NCBI GenBank assembly: GCA_029255685.2
Contig: CM055317.2
Coordinates: forward strand, 19,414,501 to 19,478,500
Reading direction: 5' to 3'
DNA from: Silene conica
Taxonomy: Eukaryota > Streptophyta > Magnoliopsida > Caryophyllales > Caryophyllaceae
DNA length: 64,000 bases
Shown here: positions 1 through 12,300 of the stretch, piece by piece
Numbering within the stretch: position 1 is the first letter of the stretch
How the letters are laid out: every line of letters begins with the position of its first letter
Notes under the pieces: model-generated
What the model saw: only the letters and a program-made list of their open reading frames with translations
Told to the model about the DNA's origin: nothing
The model's database searches: none
Made by a program: the position numbers and the translations under genes

Positions 1-19
1 AAGTCAAGTTCAACCTCGG

Positions 20-364
20 TTGCTTTGGAAGCGTCACCTAAAGACAAGATTCGAAATGACGATCCTTTTTTGGTTATTGGAAGTGATTCTAAGTGTCGCT
101 CTATCAAGATTTTGGGAGATGCGTGCTAGTTGGCATTCATCTTTGCATGGAGAAGGTGGTTGGGTTGCCTACGATTCTCAAGGAAAGGAAATGTCAAGAA
201 ACTCTTTTGTCCTCTTCTCCGAGTCGGCTTGCCAAGCTGAAACTCGGGTCATTCGTGACATTCTTCGATGGGTTACACATCATAATATTTTTCATTTACA
301 AATTGCATCTGACTACCTTAATAAGCTTATCTTGCAGATCTCTGACGAGGATAAACATAATTAG
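20..364 (+). pseudogene. RNase H-like fragment of a non-LTR retrotransposon
   Basis: This 114-residue reading frame looks like the RNase H-like tail found at the 3' end of plant L1-type LINEs. A glycine-rich strand (GGWVAYDSQGKE) is followed by a helix with an acidic residue (AETRVIRDILRW) and a strand ending in an aspartate (LQIASDYLNKLI). No intact reverse transcriptase lies next to it, and it begins close to the window edge, so it is a fragment. A second relic of this type lies at 6888-8094. The resemblance is by motif only. Confidence 0.5.
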
Positions 365-1175
365 CAAACCAAGGACCTACTTTACAACATCTGTAGTTTT
401 TTTCCGTTTTTTCATTATTTAAGTTTTTGTTTCATCCCTCGCAGATTGAAAAAGGTTGCACACAACCTTACGAAATCTGCGATGGACTAGTAGTCATGGG
501 TTCTCTTCACTTTACAGCTGCCAAAAAAAAACTTCGATCATGGAATTTCCCTTTTTTCATTTATTTAGATTTTATGCCAATAAGTTCAAGGACTCCTATA
601 GGTCCTTACCTTTTTACGAGGACGAATTATGGGGCGTTTGAAGTGTTTGGTTGAGGGGTTTTGAAATAGAGTTACCCAATAGGTCATAACTTCACCTCCA
701 CACTGATATCTCACCATTGCAATCTTATATCCACCCTCAAATTCAAACTTCATCCTCATTTTTATAACTTGTAGTAAATCAAACTAATCGGGCAAGTATG
801 AATTTAAATTTTATACCACCTTCCTATCAAATTAAATATTATGTTATTCCATGAGTTGTTATCAAAACCAACCCTTATAATTTTCAAGTAGTGACAAGTT
901 TAGTGATGATAGGAATTCGATGTGCAATATTTCACATTTGTATAATGTAAGCATAGATTGTTGATTAAGAAGTTAGAAATGAGTCAGAATCAGAAATTAA
1001 TTAGGAATTAATGATGTTTCCTAGTATGCGTAAGTTAGGTTTCAGTCACTTGGACGAAAAGGATTAAAAATGTAGGGACAACTATACCAAATTAACCATT
1101 TAGACAGCCTGTGTTTTACGTATCTTGACGTTACCATTTATTTTTTACGCTTCTTATTTTTGCTCACTCTTCTAC
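365..1175. other. Intergenic stretch upstream of the GASA gene
   Basis: AT-rich spacer between the LINE fragment and the GASA promoter. The short open frames around 427-654 show no recognisable domain. No repeats with clear ends were seen. Confidence 0.5.
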
Positions 1176-1182
1176 TATATAA
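1176..1182 (+). promoter_or_regulatory. TATA box of the GASA gene
   Basis: TATATAA lies 88 bp upstream of the GASA start codon, the usual distance once a plant 5' leader of about 50-60 nt is allowed for. It follows a pyrimidine-rich tract and no other TATA-like site lies closer to the ATG. Position and consensus are the only support. Confidence 0.55.
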
Positions 1183-1269
1183 ATTGAACTACTCCCTAAT
1201 TATTATCAACGTAAATCCCATATCGTAGAATTTCTTACTTTAATTTAAGAATCAAATCAAATAATAAAT

Positions 1270-1884
1270 ATGAAGAATGTTTGTATGTCTCGCTTGGTTT
1301 TGGTCCTTGTTCTTCTTGTCTCTTTGATGTTCACAACCATAATGGCTGGCTCGGGTAATTTAGTATTTTAGTAACTCTTTTTTTTTTCAGCAAATCTTTT
1401 ATACGACCGTTTTTTCATATTTGTAAGTACCTAAACAACATTTTGAGAAATAAATGTAAATTTTTTATTTCTCTAGAGTAGTTATATGCTCTTTGGATTG
1501 TATGATTTACAATGAACTTATGATGAGGTGATGGCTCATGTAAAGTATGGTGTAAGGTATAATCGTCTTATACAAGACTAACTGTCTAACATGAATATAA
1601 AAATATCGACATGTTCCATTTTCCATTATAACTTAGTGTGCATGATATGTCATGGGGTAGTTTTATATTTAACTTAGTAACTATATTTCATTTTTGTAGA
1701 ATTTTGCGATTCAAAATGTGGGGTGAGATGCTCAAAGGCAGGGAGGCAAGACAGGTGCCTGAAGTACTGTGGAATATGCTGTGAGGAATGCAACTGTGTT
1801 CCATCCGGGACTTCTGGAAACAAGGATGAGTGCCCTTGCTATAGAGACAAGAAAAACTCCAAGGGCACCCCTAAGTGTCCTTGA
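1270..1884 (+). CDS. GASA: GASA/snakin cysteine-rich secreted peptide
   Basis: Two exons, 1270-1354 and 1700-1884, joined in phase 1 by a GT..AG intron, encode 89 aa. Residues 1 to about 26 form a signal peptide with a hydrophobic [11 protein letters not shown] core. The mature part holds exactly the 12 cysteines of the GASA domain, including the central YCGICCEEC and the closing CPCY and KCP. The family is gibberellin-regulated; the peptides are secreted to the wall or apoplast and act in growth, redox control or antimicrobial defence. Which of these applies cannot be read here. The variable linker between signal and domain is almost absent, so this is a minimal snakin-type member. The gene converges with the NRAMP gene on the opposite strand, with a Tourist MITE between them. 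Confidence 0.95.
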
Positions 1885-2266
1885 GAATTGAGACACTAAA
1901 TTACTAAATATCAAATGGATAATGTCAAAACTATTATACATTATTTATTTTCAAATAAGTCAAACTTTAATAATTTATCCTATATTCTATAATGTAATAT
2001 GTACTTCAAAAAATGATTGTCTAATAATATTAATTATTTACTAGGAAATAGAACTATGATATTAATTCCCTGTCTAAAAAAAAGAAAACAAAAGGCTTTA
2101 TGTTTTATATACTTCGATTAAGACTTAGGAGTCTATGTTTTCTAAACTAGACATGAGAATTAGTTGATGATTAAGTGTACTCCGCATATGTTAGATTTGG
2201 TGATATAATTGTAGGGTTGTAATAAAGTAACAATTAAGTTGAGGATGGCTTCATGTTACTATCTAA
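1885..2266. other. 3' flank of the GASA gene
   Basis: AT-rich sequence holding the likely 3' UTR and polyadenylation region of the GASA gene. It ends in the TAA target copy of the Tourist MITE (2264-2266). No coding signal was seen. Confidence 0.5.
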
Positions 2267-2560
2267 GGGCTTGTTTGGTTGACATAAGGGAATTAAAGTT
2301 CCCGGGAACTTCAAGATCACATGAATTTCTAATTCATGTGAATTCGCAAAAAGTGTTTGGTTCGCATATGAGAAGTTAATTGATGCGGGAAGTCCCAATG
2401 ACCAAGGGGGACTTGGTGAGTAACTTCCCACATAATGGAGGAAGTAAATTCATGTGGGAAGTTCTATTTCCCATGATCTTGGCAACCAAACAACATCATA
2501 ATTTTACACTTCCTGGGAAGTTTAACATCCCATGATTTTAATGGGTAACCAAACAAGCCC
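2267..2560. mobile_element. Tourist-like MITE (PIF/Harbinger type)
   Basis: A 294-bp non-coding element. The ends are perfect inverted repeats, GGGCTTGTTTGGTT at the left and its complement at the right, and the element is flanked by TAA on both sides (2264-2266 and 2561-2563). TAA/TTA target duplication is diagnostic of PIF/Harbinger-derived Tourist MITEs. The interior also folds on itself. A related copy is at 50974-51270. Confidence 0.85.
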
Positions 2561-2920
2561 TAATTATATGTTTAATATTGATTAATGATTCATTTAATCA
2601 TTTGTTTTAGTACAGTTAATTTAAAATATTGTATAATAATATCTATTAGTCACCATGCATGATACAACCTTGTTGTAGTGATTGGTGAATAAGAGATAAG
2701 AAGCTATTCGTGACTTTAACCTAATTAATTTTAAAATAGATTTTTATTTCATACTAAAAAAATCATATTTTAAGAAGGTTTTCATATCTATTCACAAGAA
2801 TCATCACTCATAAATAACGGGATTTTTAGAGTATATGTTTAGCCGTTTAGGCAATTCTTACAAACAAAATACAAATAGTAACCTAAAATACTATTTAAAA
2901 ACCTAAGAAAAACCTATAAA
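2561..2920. other. Spacer and 3' flank of the NRAMP gene
   Basis: AT-rich sequence between the Tourist MITE and the NRAMP stop codon. It probably holds the NRAMP 3' UTR, which is read on the minus strand. Nothing else was recognised. Confidence 0.45.
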
Positions 2921-5794
2921 TTAGAGATTTGAATCTAATTGTCTAACATTGGGCATTTGTAATTGGGACGTGCTCATTAGTTGAGTCCCAGTGGTGTAAG
3001 AAAACCTATCAAAAAGACGTCCACTTAGCAAGTTTGCGGGAAGAGTTCCGTCACGAAATATAAGATAAACTATGAATGTCACGTATCCAATTGATAGTAA
3101 CCCAAACGATAGTGTAGATGGCATCCCTTTAACCACATTCATAAAGAAGTCAAATAATACGTAGCTATTTATCACCATTACTAATCCTACCACCATCCAT
3201 GATATCACCTGCACCATAAGTGGATTTAACACGTTAAATTAGATAATATATACCCACTTAATAACATTGTACAAGTGTAAAGTATGACCTGGATATTATT
3301 AATTTGTTTTATTTATTAATAAGATTTATTTGGAGAAAATCTAATCTGTTTTATAATAACCTATTATAACCCGATCAAGTACTCAATGTCCATAAATAAT
3401 CCAAGTCTGCTTGTTGATCTTCATTGATACGTGAAGAGTGGCTCAAGCTAGGTCCAATCGAATTATACCCGAGCTTGACCAAATCGGAGCTAATCCCAAG
3501 CTTAACACCGCTCAGATGAAATTAAACTTGTCTGAGCTTGTTTAAAATATTTTTAGTATAATTTTAATATGTGTCATTTTGGTATTGACGATTATCATAT
3601 TTTTAGTATTTTGTAATTTTTTTTTTTTTTTTTTAAAAATAATAGGAGTATATTTTAATTAGATTTTTCAAACCAAACTTTTGATTTAAGCTCTAGGCGG
3701 GTCATGCTTTTTCAGGCTTAAGTGAGCCTCCAATTTTTTAGGCTTGACAAGCTTCCATCCAAACCGGAGCCGTGCTTATCTGAGGTCGTTTTAGCTCGAG
3801 ATCAGATCAGAGTGGTTGCAAGACTTTTACAAGTTACCCTATGTACCCTCTGAATCTTAAACAAAGCGGACGCATATAAACATGAGAACAAACCTGAACA
3901 GTAGCCCCAATCTTGAAAACTCCCATAACCTCTGGCTTCGACACCATTGTAAACAGAGGAATCAAAGAAAACGGAATTTGCATCGACTGAAGCACATTCA
4001 ACCATTCATTCATAGCATCCATTGCACCATCTGATCTATCAAAAACAAGGACCAAAATCATAGTTGGTAAAATGGCGAAACTCCTAGTTATAATTGCCCG
4101 AACCCATTCCTGTAACCGAAGATTTAGAAACCCTCCCATAATAAACTGTCCTGCATACGTTCCTGTGATTGTGCTACTTTGTCCTGCAGCTAGCAGTCCA
4201 ATTCCCCACATGTACAGTATAGGAAGACTCCCACCACCATATTTTTCCTCCAGGTATTGGCCTGCATTTGCAAGGCCAACGCTTGTAGCCATTTCTGTAC
4301 CGTAAAATCCCTTGGCAAAAACTGTTGTGACGAATAAGTTAATGAAGAAGGAAACTAGCAGGGCAATAGATGACTCAATTGAGTAGTAGTGGATTGCTTC
4401 TTGAACTTGTTCGACTTTAGTTTGATCAATTTTTCGAGATTGTACTAATGCTGAATGTAAGTATACATTGTGTGGGGTGATCACGCATCCGAATATTCCT
4501 ACTGCTTGTTGAATTGTTTTTGAGCTGAGTTTCGGAATTATTGTACCTGTTTCATTAGTTCATCATTTGTCACATCAATGTTCGTATGTGACTTGCGATT
4601 AAGTAACTTTGGAAGAAAATCGGACCATTTTACAAAGAAAATCATAAATTTTCGACAGTCGACAGTCCTACTAAACCTGGCTCCGACACTGCTGACTAGT
4701 GACTATGTGATTTATAAAGCCGGAGAGGTGCGCGCAGTGAGTTATGTTGTGAGGGAAAAAGTTGATTTAATCTATCTACCTATTAAGAGTTCCTGTACAT
4801 TTGGTTTAGCGTCAGCGAACATATATGCAAAAGAAATCGCCATTGTTGCGACCATGATTGCGAACGCAGCTTCCATTTTGCGTACCCCGTAGCTCTCAAG
4901 GAAGAGGAACACAAAACTGGCAAGAATAAACAGACAAATGAATGAATGGAATACTGTGTTAGAGTAGCTTGAATTTAAAGATAAATAAATAATGTGCTCT
5001 TATGTCCCATCCATTTATTTACCTTTTTATTCGTTATTTTAATCAAAAGTAAACAAATGATAAATGGCGGAGTATAAAAGAGGTGTACCAATCAGCAGAA
5101 GTGATGACAACACTAAGCCATAAAGGGAAAACACCGTGGGTTAAAATCTGAATAGCAATAGCAGTGCCAACAACTTCTTGTATATCTGCAGCAATAACAG
5201 CAACCTCGGCCATGACCCACAACACGATTCTAGCCCATGGCGGATATTCTTCTCTGCATAGCTCGGCCAAGTGCTTACCTGTCGCAACCCCTACCCGTGC
5301 TGATAGCAGTTGGATAAATAGGCCCATTATGGTCGCCCATAATAACAACCATATTAATGAGTACCCTGCTATTGCCCCTGCTTGAAGGTCACCTTCTATA
5401 TTTCCTGGGGATTCATGTTTACAACAATCAAAATGTTAGTAGCCTTAAATTAATTACATTAAATATGTGTCCTCCATAAAATGTAATCATTATCTGATAA
5501 AACGGCCAATTGTTATTTACCTGGGTCCAAAAAGGCAATGCTCATCAAAATACCCGGCCCAGTATAAAGCCATAACTTGCTCCATGAAAATGGTGGTGTA
5601 CCACTTTCATCAAACCCTATGCCTATCACATTTTCTTCATCTTGTTTAACATCATTTGATGTTCCTTGATAATATGAAGATGCAGAAGTTGTGACATTGG
5701 AAGGTAAAAGGGTATCGGAATCGGAGGCATGATCTTCAATAATGTGTAATGTGTTTTGAGTTTGATTGGTACGTGAAAAGTTGTTGAATTCCAT
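2921..5794 (-). CDS. NRAMP: NRAMP-family divalent metal transporter with altered TM6 motif
   Basis: Five exons (5794-5521, 5404-5089, 4916-4780, 4546-3894, 3208-2921) with consistent phases give 555 aa, close to plant NRAMP length. The family moves Fe, Mn and other divalent metals with protons across vacuolar or plasma membranes. Visible landmarks are the TM1 metal motif DPGN (residues 90-93), the loop LSARVGVATGKHLAELCREE, and the transport signature GQSSTITGTYAGQ near residue 364. Overall it resembles the plant NRAMP2/3/4/5 branch. The TM6 motif, normally MPHN, reads TPHN (Thr266, codon 4478-4476), so the metal-coordinating Met is lost. The start at 5794 was chosen because the chain then begins with a usual polar N-terminus; an in-frame ATG at 5908 would add 38 residues. 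Substrate cannot be assigned; the aluminium-transporting NRAT branch is an alternative to test. Confidence 0.93.
5003..5072. mobile_element. Short Stowaway-like MITE in NRAMP intron 2
   Basis: About 70 bp whose ends pair imperfectly (left TCCCATCCATTTATTTAC, right the complement of CTCCGCCATTTATC plus TTTGTTTAC). It is flanked by TA on both sides. The ends match the general Stowaway pattern, but the element is short and diverged. Confidence 0.45.
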
Positions 5795-5908
5795 ATTGGT
5801 AAAAGAACGACATCTTAGTTTTGGGATATTTTTGGTTTCTTTGGTATGCAATCTAGCAAGGAAACATTTGATTACCTGAATTTTCTCTTTGGTTATTATG
5901 TGGCTCAC

Positions 5909-6652
5909 CTTTCATCATTTTATCAGGAATTTTAGCAGGTATGAGATTATAATAAAGTGGATGTAACAACACTATGTATAAGCCGCCCAAATTCAAATGA
6001 TAAGTGTTGTCTAACGGAGCTAAATAAAGTTAACCAATTTATTTTCGCAATACGTTTTTCACTCAATATAATACTTTTTACACCAAATTTCTCATTTGTT
6101 GTCCTTTCTTGGAAAAATATTAAACCTAATTCTCTCTTTCTTCTCTCTAATATTGAAACCTTCACCATCTTCCACCCCATTAAAAATTTACAACTATGAA
6201 CGATTATTCAAGTATTCAAGTGACGAACAGGTAATTAATTCATTGTAGTAATTTGATTGTTTTTTTAATAATATATTTTCTTTTTTAATTAGGGTTTGTT
6301 TATCAACATGGAAAAAAAGAATTTTTGTTAATTATTTAGAAACGAATTGACATGCTTAATACTACGTAGTACTTCAATTGATTTAGAAACCAAATCAACT
6401 TATGTTAATTGCTTAATCAATCTTTGTCGATTAATACTAAACAAACGTATTTCATTAATTTGGGTTTTTTTCGTTTTACTCAAAGTAGTACAGTTATTTT
6501 TGTTTCTTTTTTCCTTTTTTTTTTCAATATATTCTTAATTATTATGTTACCTTACGTTAATTTTCGCGCATATTATTTTTATAAAATTACTCGTGAAATG
6601 GGGAACAAAAATTTAATAAAATAATAAAAATAAAATAAAACTAATAATACTT
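5909..6652. other. Upstream region of the NRAMP gene
   Basis: AT-rich DNA that should contain the NRAMP promoter and 5' leader on the minus strand. Long T- and A-runs occur around 6490-6620. I see no convincing core promoter and no further coding sequence. Confidence 0.4.
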
Positions 6653-6850
6653 ACTATTGATTTTCGCAGTACACATTTTACTGTATTGAATAAAAATGTA
6701 CTGAGAAAATAAATTACTTTTCGTAGTACACATTTTGATATTGGAGAGAAAACATTAGAGAGACTAGAGAGAAAATGAAAAGGAAAATGAGAGGGGCAAA
6801 ATTGTCAACAGTGTACTGCATCGAGTAAAATGTGTACTGCGAAAATCAGC
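6653..6850. mobile_element. Long-TIR MITE, copy 1 (TGATTTTCGCAGTACAC ends)
   Basis: A compact element of about 200 bp bounded by perfect 25-bp inverted repeats at 6658-6682 and 6824-6848, beginning TGATTTTCGCAGTACAC. A degenerate third copy of the motif lies inside near 6719. It has no coding capacity. The same ends occur on the 756-bp element at 30001-30756, where a 9-bp target duplication is visible, so a MULE-type origin is likely. No clean duplication is visible around this copy. Confidence 0.7.
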
Positions 6851-6887
6851 ACCCTAAATTTATGAGGTACTAACAGAGGATGAGAAT

Positions 6888-8094
6888 ATGCTTGTTGCAG
6901 AATTGTGGAGTCCAGATGGGTCCTCTTGGGATGCCTCGAAGGTACGCAGATGTTTCCTACCTTTCGAACAAGACCGTATCTTGAATATCCGGATTAGTGA
7001 AGAGAAAGGAAATGACACTTGGTGTTGGGATTTGGAGAAGAATGGTTTGTATTCAGTAAGGTCGGCATATAAGGGCCTTATGGGTGGGAGGGTAGACGAA
7101 GCCGAGAGCTCAAATCACGCAAATGATAGATGGTTTTGGAAGCAAATATGGACAGCCAACGTTCTCCCGAGGGTGAAGATATTCATGTGGCAACTATGCA
7201 ATGAGGCAATTGCTACTAATTGGAATATAGCGCGTCTATTACGAAATGGAGATGGTAGGTGCAAGGTATGCGATAGTGAGAAGGAAACATGTCTCCACTT
7301 GGTGAAGGAGTGCGGATGGGTTGGGGGAATGTGGGATAAACTCGGAGTAGATGCAAAAAGGGACAAATGCCATGAGAGTGTAAGGGATTGGGTGGAGGAG
7401 ATGTGGTAGGAGATGGATGTAGGGGACAGGGAAGCTTTTATGGTGGGCTGTTAGGCATTGTGGGATGCTCGGAATAGATGGATTTTTGAGCAACAGAGGA
7501 TCTGTGTACAGGACGTGGTGGTGCGGACGGGCAATATTTTACGCGAGATGAGAGCATACGGCTTGGAGAAGGGGCATGTGGAGGGCAGTAGTTCACGGAG
7601 TGGCTGGAATAAACCGGATGGGGAAACGTTGAAATTGAACGTTGATGCGGGAAGTAAAGAGGGATGTGGAGTGGGTCTGGGAGCTATATGCAGAGACAGC
7701 ATGGGTAGGACGGCGTGGAGTATGGCGATTAGGAGGATTGGAGATAGGGAGCCAAGGGTGGCGGAAGCGGAGGCCGTACTCGAAGCTTTGAAGGAAGCTC
7801 GCTGTAGAGAGCATAAATGGTTGGTTGTTGAGAGTGACTGCAAGGCTCTTATTGAAGCACTGAAGAGCAAACAAGTAGGAAAAAGTGACTTTTCATTCTG
7901 TTTTAGAAGATATTAATATGATTAGTGAAGCCTTTGAGTCGATAACATGGTCGTTTGTCGGTAGAAAATCGAATAGAGTAGCAAATGATTTAGCTCATTT
8001 TGGTTCTTTGTGGGTAGGTAAGCGTGTTTGGGTAGAGAAAGTACCATGTTGTATCGAGAATATTGCGGTTTCTTATTTGAATGGAATAATCTAA
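6888..8094 (+). pseudogene. 3' part of an L1-type LINE: zf-RVT plus RNase H
   Basis: The first segment (6888-7409) carries the plant LINE zinc-binding RT tail: WCWDLEKNGLYSVRSAY, then FWKQIWTANVLPRVKIFMWQ, then CKVCDSEKETCLHLVKEC. A TAG at 7407-7409 and another early stop interrupt it before the RNase H domain (7458-7916), where LKLNVDAG, EAEAVLEAL and VVESDCKALIEAL mark the three acidic strands and helices. A further frameshift near 7885 separates the last piece (WSFVGRKSNRVANDLAH), which carries the final RNase H aspartate. The reverse transcriptase and endonuclease are absent, so this is a dead, 5'-truncated copy. Confidence 0.85.
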
Positions 8095-9321
8095 CCCCGA
8101 GGTGGGTATTCAAAAAATAAATAAATTACCCAAAATCTCATTTATCATCAAGAGTATCTATCATAAGCTTTTGACGGGTTAAATAAAATCCAAAATGGTA
8201 AAATAAAAACAAATCATTTACTTATGGAGGATATTTAATACGTACGTCACAAGCATGTGAAGATATACCTGTTATAAAAAAAGACTTAGCAAATAAATTA
8301 AAGTGATTAATTTTAAAACCCTATCCTAAAGAGGTTACCATCTTACAAACTAGAATCTTGAGTTTTTAGGTAAGGACTCCTCACTACCCTTGCAACAATT
8401 TTTTACTTGGTTTGCCTTGATTTTTTTTTTATACTTGCTCAACATTTGTTTATATTTTCATTTTTCATAAAACTTTGCAAGTGGTGGTTGTTTCTTTCCT
8501 CTTTAACCTGCAATTTCTAGAGATGGAAGTAGCTCATGTCTTGTGTCGGCCCACCGTGTCTGGAGGAGAAAATGACCCGACCCAGGCACAAAAATGTGGA
8601 CTCCACGTCATGCCAATGAAACGAAATGACAGTCCAGACACAGACTACGACCTACAGCATGTCATGCTGTGCTTGGGCGTGCCAAAGCAATTCAATTCTC
8701 CTATTTAAGCCTTATTTCATTGTATGTTGGTCGTGACTGGGCTAGGCACTGTCTTCTTTCTCAAATTTCACCCCAGAAACAGCTCATGATATGTCGTGTT
8801 GTGTTGGACCGTGTCAATCTCGTGTCATATCAAAATGGGCTATGAGATCACCTAGAGCGTATCAGGCCACTGATGGTTGAGCCACATGCCCACTTCCATC
8901 TCTAGCGATTTATCAATTAATGAGTATCGTAAGTCGTGACAACATATTAATCCATGAGCATCTAAAATGGGCCAAACAATTTGGCATTACCACCAAGATA
9001 GTAGACTAGTAGTCACCCCTCACCGGCTGAAGAAGACAAGTTTGTCCAACTTTCGCTGTTTCAACCAATAAAACAATTAAGACATTATTAGTGGCCTCCA
9101 TTCTTCACCCTTCGATATTCCTTATCCAAATCTACACCGTTTTTCGTCCTTTTACGCCCTTTTTACATGATGGCTCTTCAACAATTAAAACTACATTATT
9201 TCTTCAACAATAATACCCGCCATTTCTTACCGCTAGCTACTAGTAATAATTATACTCGGCCCCGTAATAAATATTCTTAATTGTACGGAGTTATGTTGGT
9301 ATACATAACGTAAATACATAG
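8095..9321. other. Spacer upstream of JAC1
   Basis: This contains an AT-rich LINE flank, then a GC-richer patch at about 8545-8900 with repeated GTGTCG and GTGCC words that looks like transposon debris. The last few hundred bases should carry the JAC1 promoter, but no clear TATA box was found. The open frame at 8475-8708 shows no domain. Confidence 0.4.
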
Positions 9322-12300
9322 ATGGAAAGCATTTCTAGAAGGGAAGAGATTTTGTTAGGATACAATTCAATTACTATATCAAATTCTCAACGAAGAAACT
9401 CGGACGACGTTGATTTCAGCGACGTGTTTGGGGGACCACCTAGGCGGGCTTCGACACAAAGCGGGGATTCACATAGTAACGGGGATAACAATGAGGAGGG
9501 GGAGGAGGGGTCGTCGTCGTCGTCGTGGTGGATGAAGTTGAGGGAGAAGCCTGTTTTCGGAGAAGCCACAACAGCGGTGCGAAGAAGGTATACTAGTGAT
9601 GATTTCTTTGATGATATATTTAGAGGTGATCAACCTTCGAGTAGTTGTTCTCAGTCGCCTCGAGTTTCTTATTTGTCGGCTCCGGGTTCCCGTGTCATGA
9701 GTCCCTCCCGTTCTTTGCCTCCTGCTCCGCTGTTTGCCAGTCCTACCAAGTTCAGGTATACTTCTTTTACTTGTGTCTCACTCTATGCTTGGCCCACTAT
9801 TTTTACTGGATGCGTATGAACTAAATAAAAAAGAAACTAAATACGGAGTAGATAATTGGTCCAAAGTTTAAACCATTCTGAACGGAACCGTCCTACAATT
9901 AAGACCGCCTTAATGCAATAAAACATATGACCCAACTTTTTGTGCCATTTTAATAGTGTTACACCATTGGTAATTGTATCTTGTTGTTTTTCATATTCCG
10001 TGCCTCGTCTTGCATCTTTCCGTATCTATTTCACACGGAATAACTTTTAGGTACCCGGCCTATTAATCTATTACTTCCAAATAATCTCACGAAACTGTTT
10101 TATAAAAGAATTTTTTTAAGCACAACGAAGAGATGTTAGCTAATGGTTAAGACTGATAATAGGTCACGGGTTCGAATCTTCGTTGCACCTTGTACATTTA
10201 AGAGGATGAAGTGAAACCCAGATAACGACCATTGCGATAATGCTATTTCATTATCTTTAAAAAAAATTAGGATATCGTGTACATCTTCAACATCATTTAT
10301 TCTGGATTGTTTAAGTCTTAATAATCTTAACTTGAAATCTTGATGGCTGTATGTTGATGCTTGCAGCTTACCAACCCGAGCAACAACCGCAGAATTTACG
10401 GCATCAACATCAATGAATCAAACCTCATACAATCCACCCATGTCTAGATTTAACCAAACTGCGCAAAACCACGGTAGTTTTTTGCCAAGACATAATTCAA
10501 GTGAATCAACTAGTGACAGACAATTAGACGGCGCAGTGGATCAATCTAGCCCTCACAGTAACGCAAAAGGTTCCGATTTCCCAATTTACGCTACCAACTT
10601 CCATTTCTCTATATACAAATGGGGAAGCAAAAGCGTACCGTTAGTAGTTTCGTTAAGGAAAAAGAGTGCATTATCGAAAGCAACTAATCTTGAGCACAGC
10701 TCAAGTGAACATGCAAAGGTGATCGACGCTGATATGTTGTTCTCTGAGAATCACAACGTTTATGTATCTGATGCTGTTTTATCAACGAAAACTGTAAGGC
10801 CGTCTTCGCCTATTAAAGAATATGACCAACGGAATGACTCGCTAAAATCTCCAGTGACTACAGAGGCGAAATCAAAAGAGGATGTTACTGCACCAGCAGA
10901 GTCCAATCCTACAGTTAGGCCCTCAGATGCAGTATACAGAGCTCGTGAGGACGCTAGGGAATCTCGTTCGGATTCTAAAGTACATAAGAGTAACCATCCT
11001 CCCGAATTGCCTACCCAAATGAATTCCAATTTGAGGCCGTTAAGCTCTTTCCTTAATAATGACAGTACAGGTACTTTAAATTCCTCACATTAGTCATAGT
11101 TTATGTTAGAATATAAAACCGATCATGGGACTCCAACAAGCTTTTGGTTGAGATGGTTTCTTGACATGCTATCAGAGCCAGAGTGACCACGAGGTCACAG
11201 TTCAGATGTTTCAGATGAACTTTTATCTCGACTTTTAATCACAATTCTTCATTGTTTTCGTGTGTGTCATCAGGCAATGAAAGGATAAATGCCAAAAGTA
11301 CAGGAGATAAAATAAGCAGGGTTAAAGAAAAAGAAAAGGCAGCTTCAGTAGAAGATGTTATGAGTCACAAAGTTAATAAAAGTACGGTGCGCAAGTCGTC
11401 ACAATCAAGAAGAAAGGATGGTAGCAACAATAACGAAGCTCTTGGAAAAGTTAAGGATTTTGTCAAGATTTTTAACCAAGAATCTCCTTCAAAAGCATCG
11501 AGTCATGGTCTACATAAGAACCACAGCAAGAAATGGAAGGAGGCAAAAACTATTGAAACTGATGAAGAAATTAGATTGTCTTCTGCAAAATTGGAGGAAA
11601 ACGAAGCAACTTATGTGAACTGGGGAGAAGAATTGACGGATACTGTAGAAATGGTATTTATCACTTTTAGTCTTATACTCCATCCGTTCATTCCATTTCC
11701 ATATGAATTTTCATGGAAAAAGCCTTGTTGATATTTCAGGAGGATGGATTGTCATCTGAGAGTCAACAGTTCACTATGAATGACATTGGTTATGAAGCTC
11801 CGAATGTTGAACAACCTTCAGTAAATGGTTAGTTAAAATTACGAAAATTATAATACAAACTAGAGACTTATGTCATGATAATCACTCAAGCTTCTGACTG
11901 TCTTTATTAGCATCAACCGCAGACAGCCTGAAGGATTCTGCCCCAATAAATAGCACACCTTCTGATGACGATGTTCTGGTAGGTCGCTTGTTATATGTCA
12001 CTCCCTCCGTGGCAGTCATTTGTTGACCTTTACTTTTTTTTTTTTTTGTGAAGAATATTTTAAATAAAGTGAAAACAAATGACTGAGACGAAAAGAGTAT
12101 TCAGCAAATCGTTCATCATTTTCATCTATATCTCTAACCAATGTGCTCATTCCAATTCATTAACAGAGCAACGAAGCAATTAAGGTAGCTCCCTCAACTC
12201 TTTACATTTTCTAAAGCAAAATATTAGAAAAACCAATCTTATAGATGTAATGTTTGCTTGTTTGGCTTTCAGGGTTATGAAACTAAAGTGTTACAGTGGT

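Noticed and set aside
5164..5385. Open frame on the plus strand opposite NRAMP exon 2
   Set aside because: It lies fully antisense to a well-supported exon; the sequence has no domain and is explained by codon use on the other strand.
7115..7874. Minus-strand open frames rich in Ser, Pro and His across the LINE relic
   Set aside because: They are antisense shadows of the RNase H and zf-RVT frames.
8475..8708. 77-aa open frame in the JAC1 upstream spacer
   Set aside because: No domain, no splice context, and it lies in GTGCC/GTGTCG-rich transposon-like debris.
10136..10178. Possible tRNA gene from the A and B boxes
   Set aside because: The arms do not pair into a cloverleaf and there is no anticodon stem; a SINE-like element explains it better.
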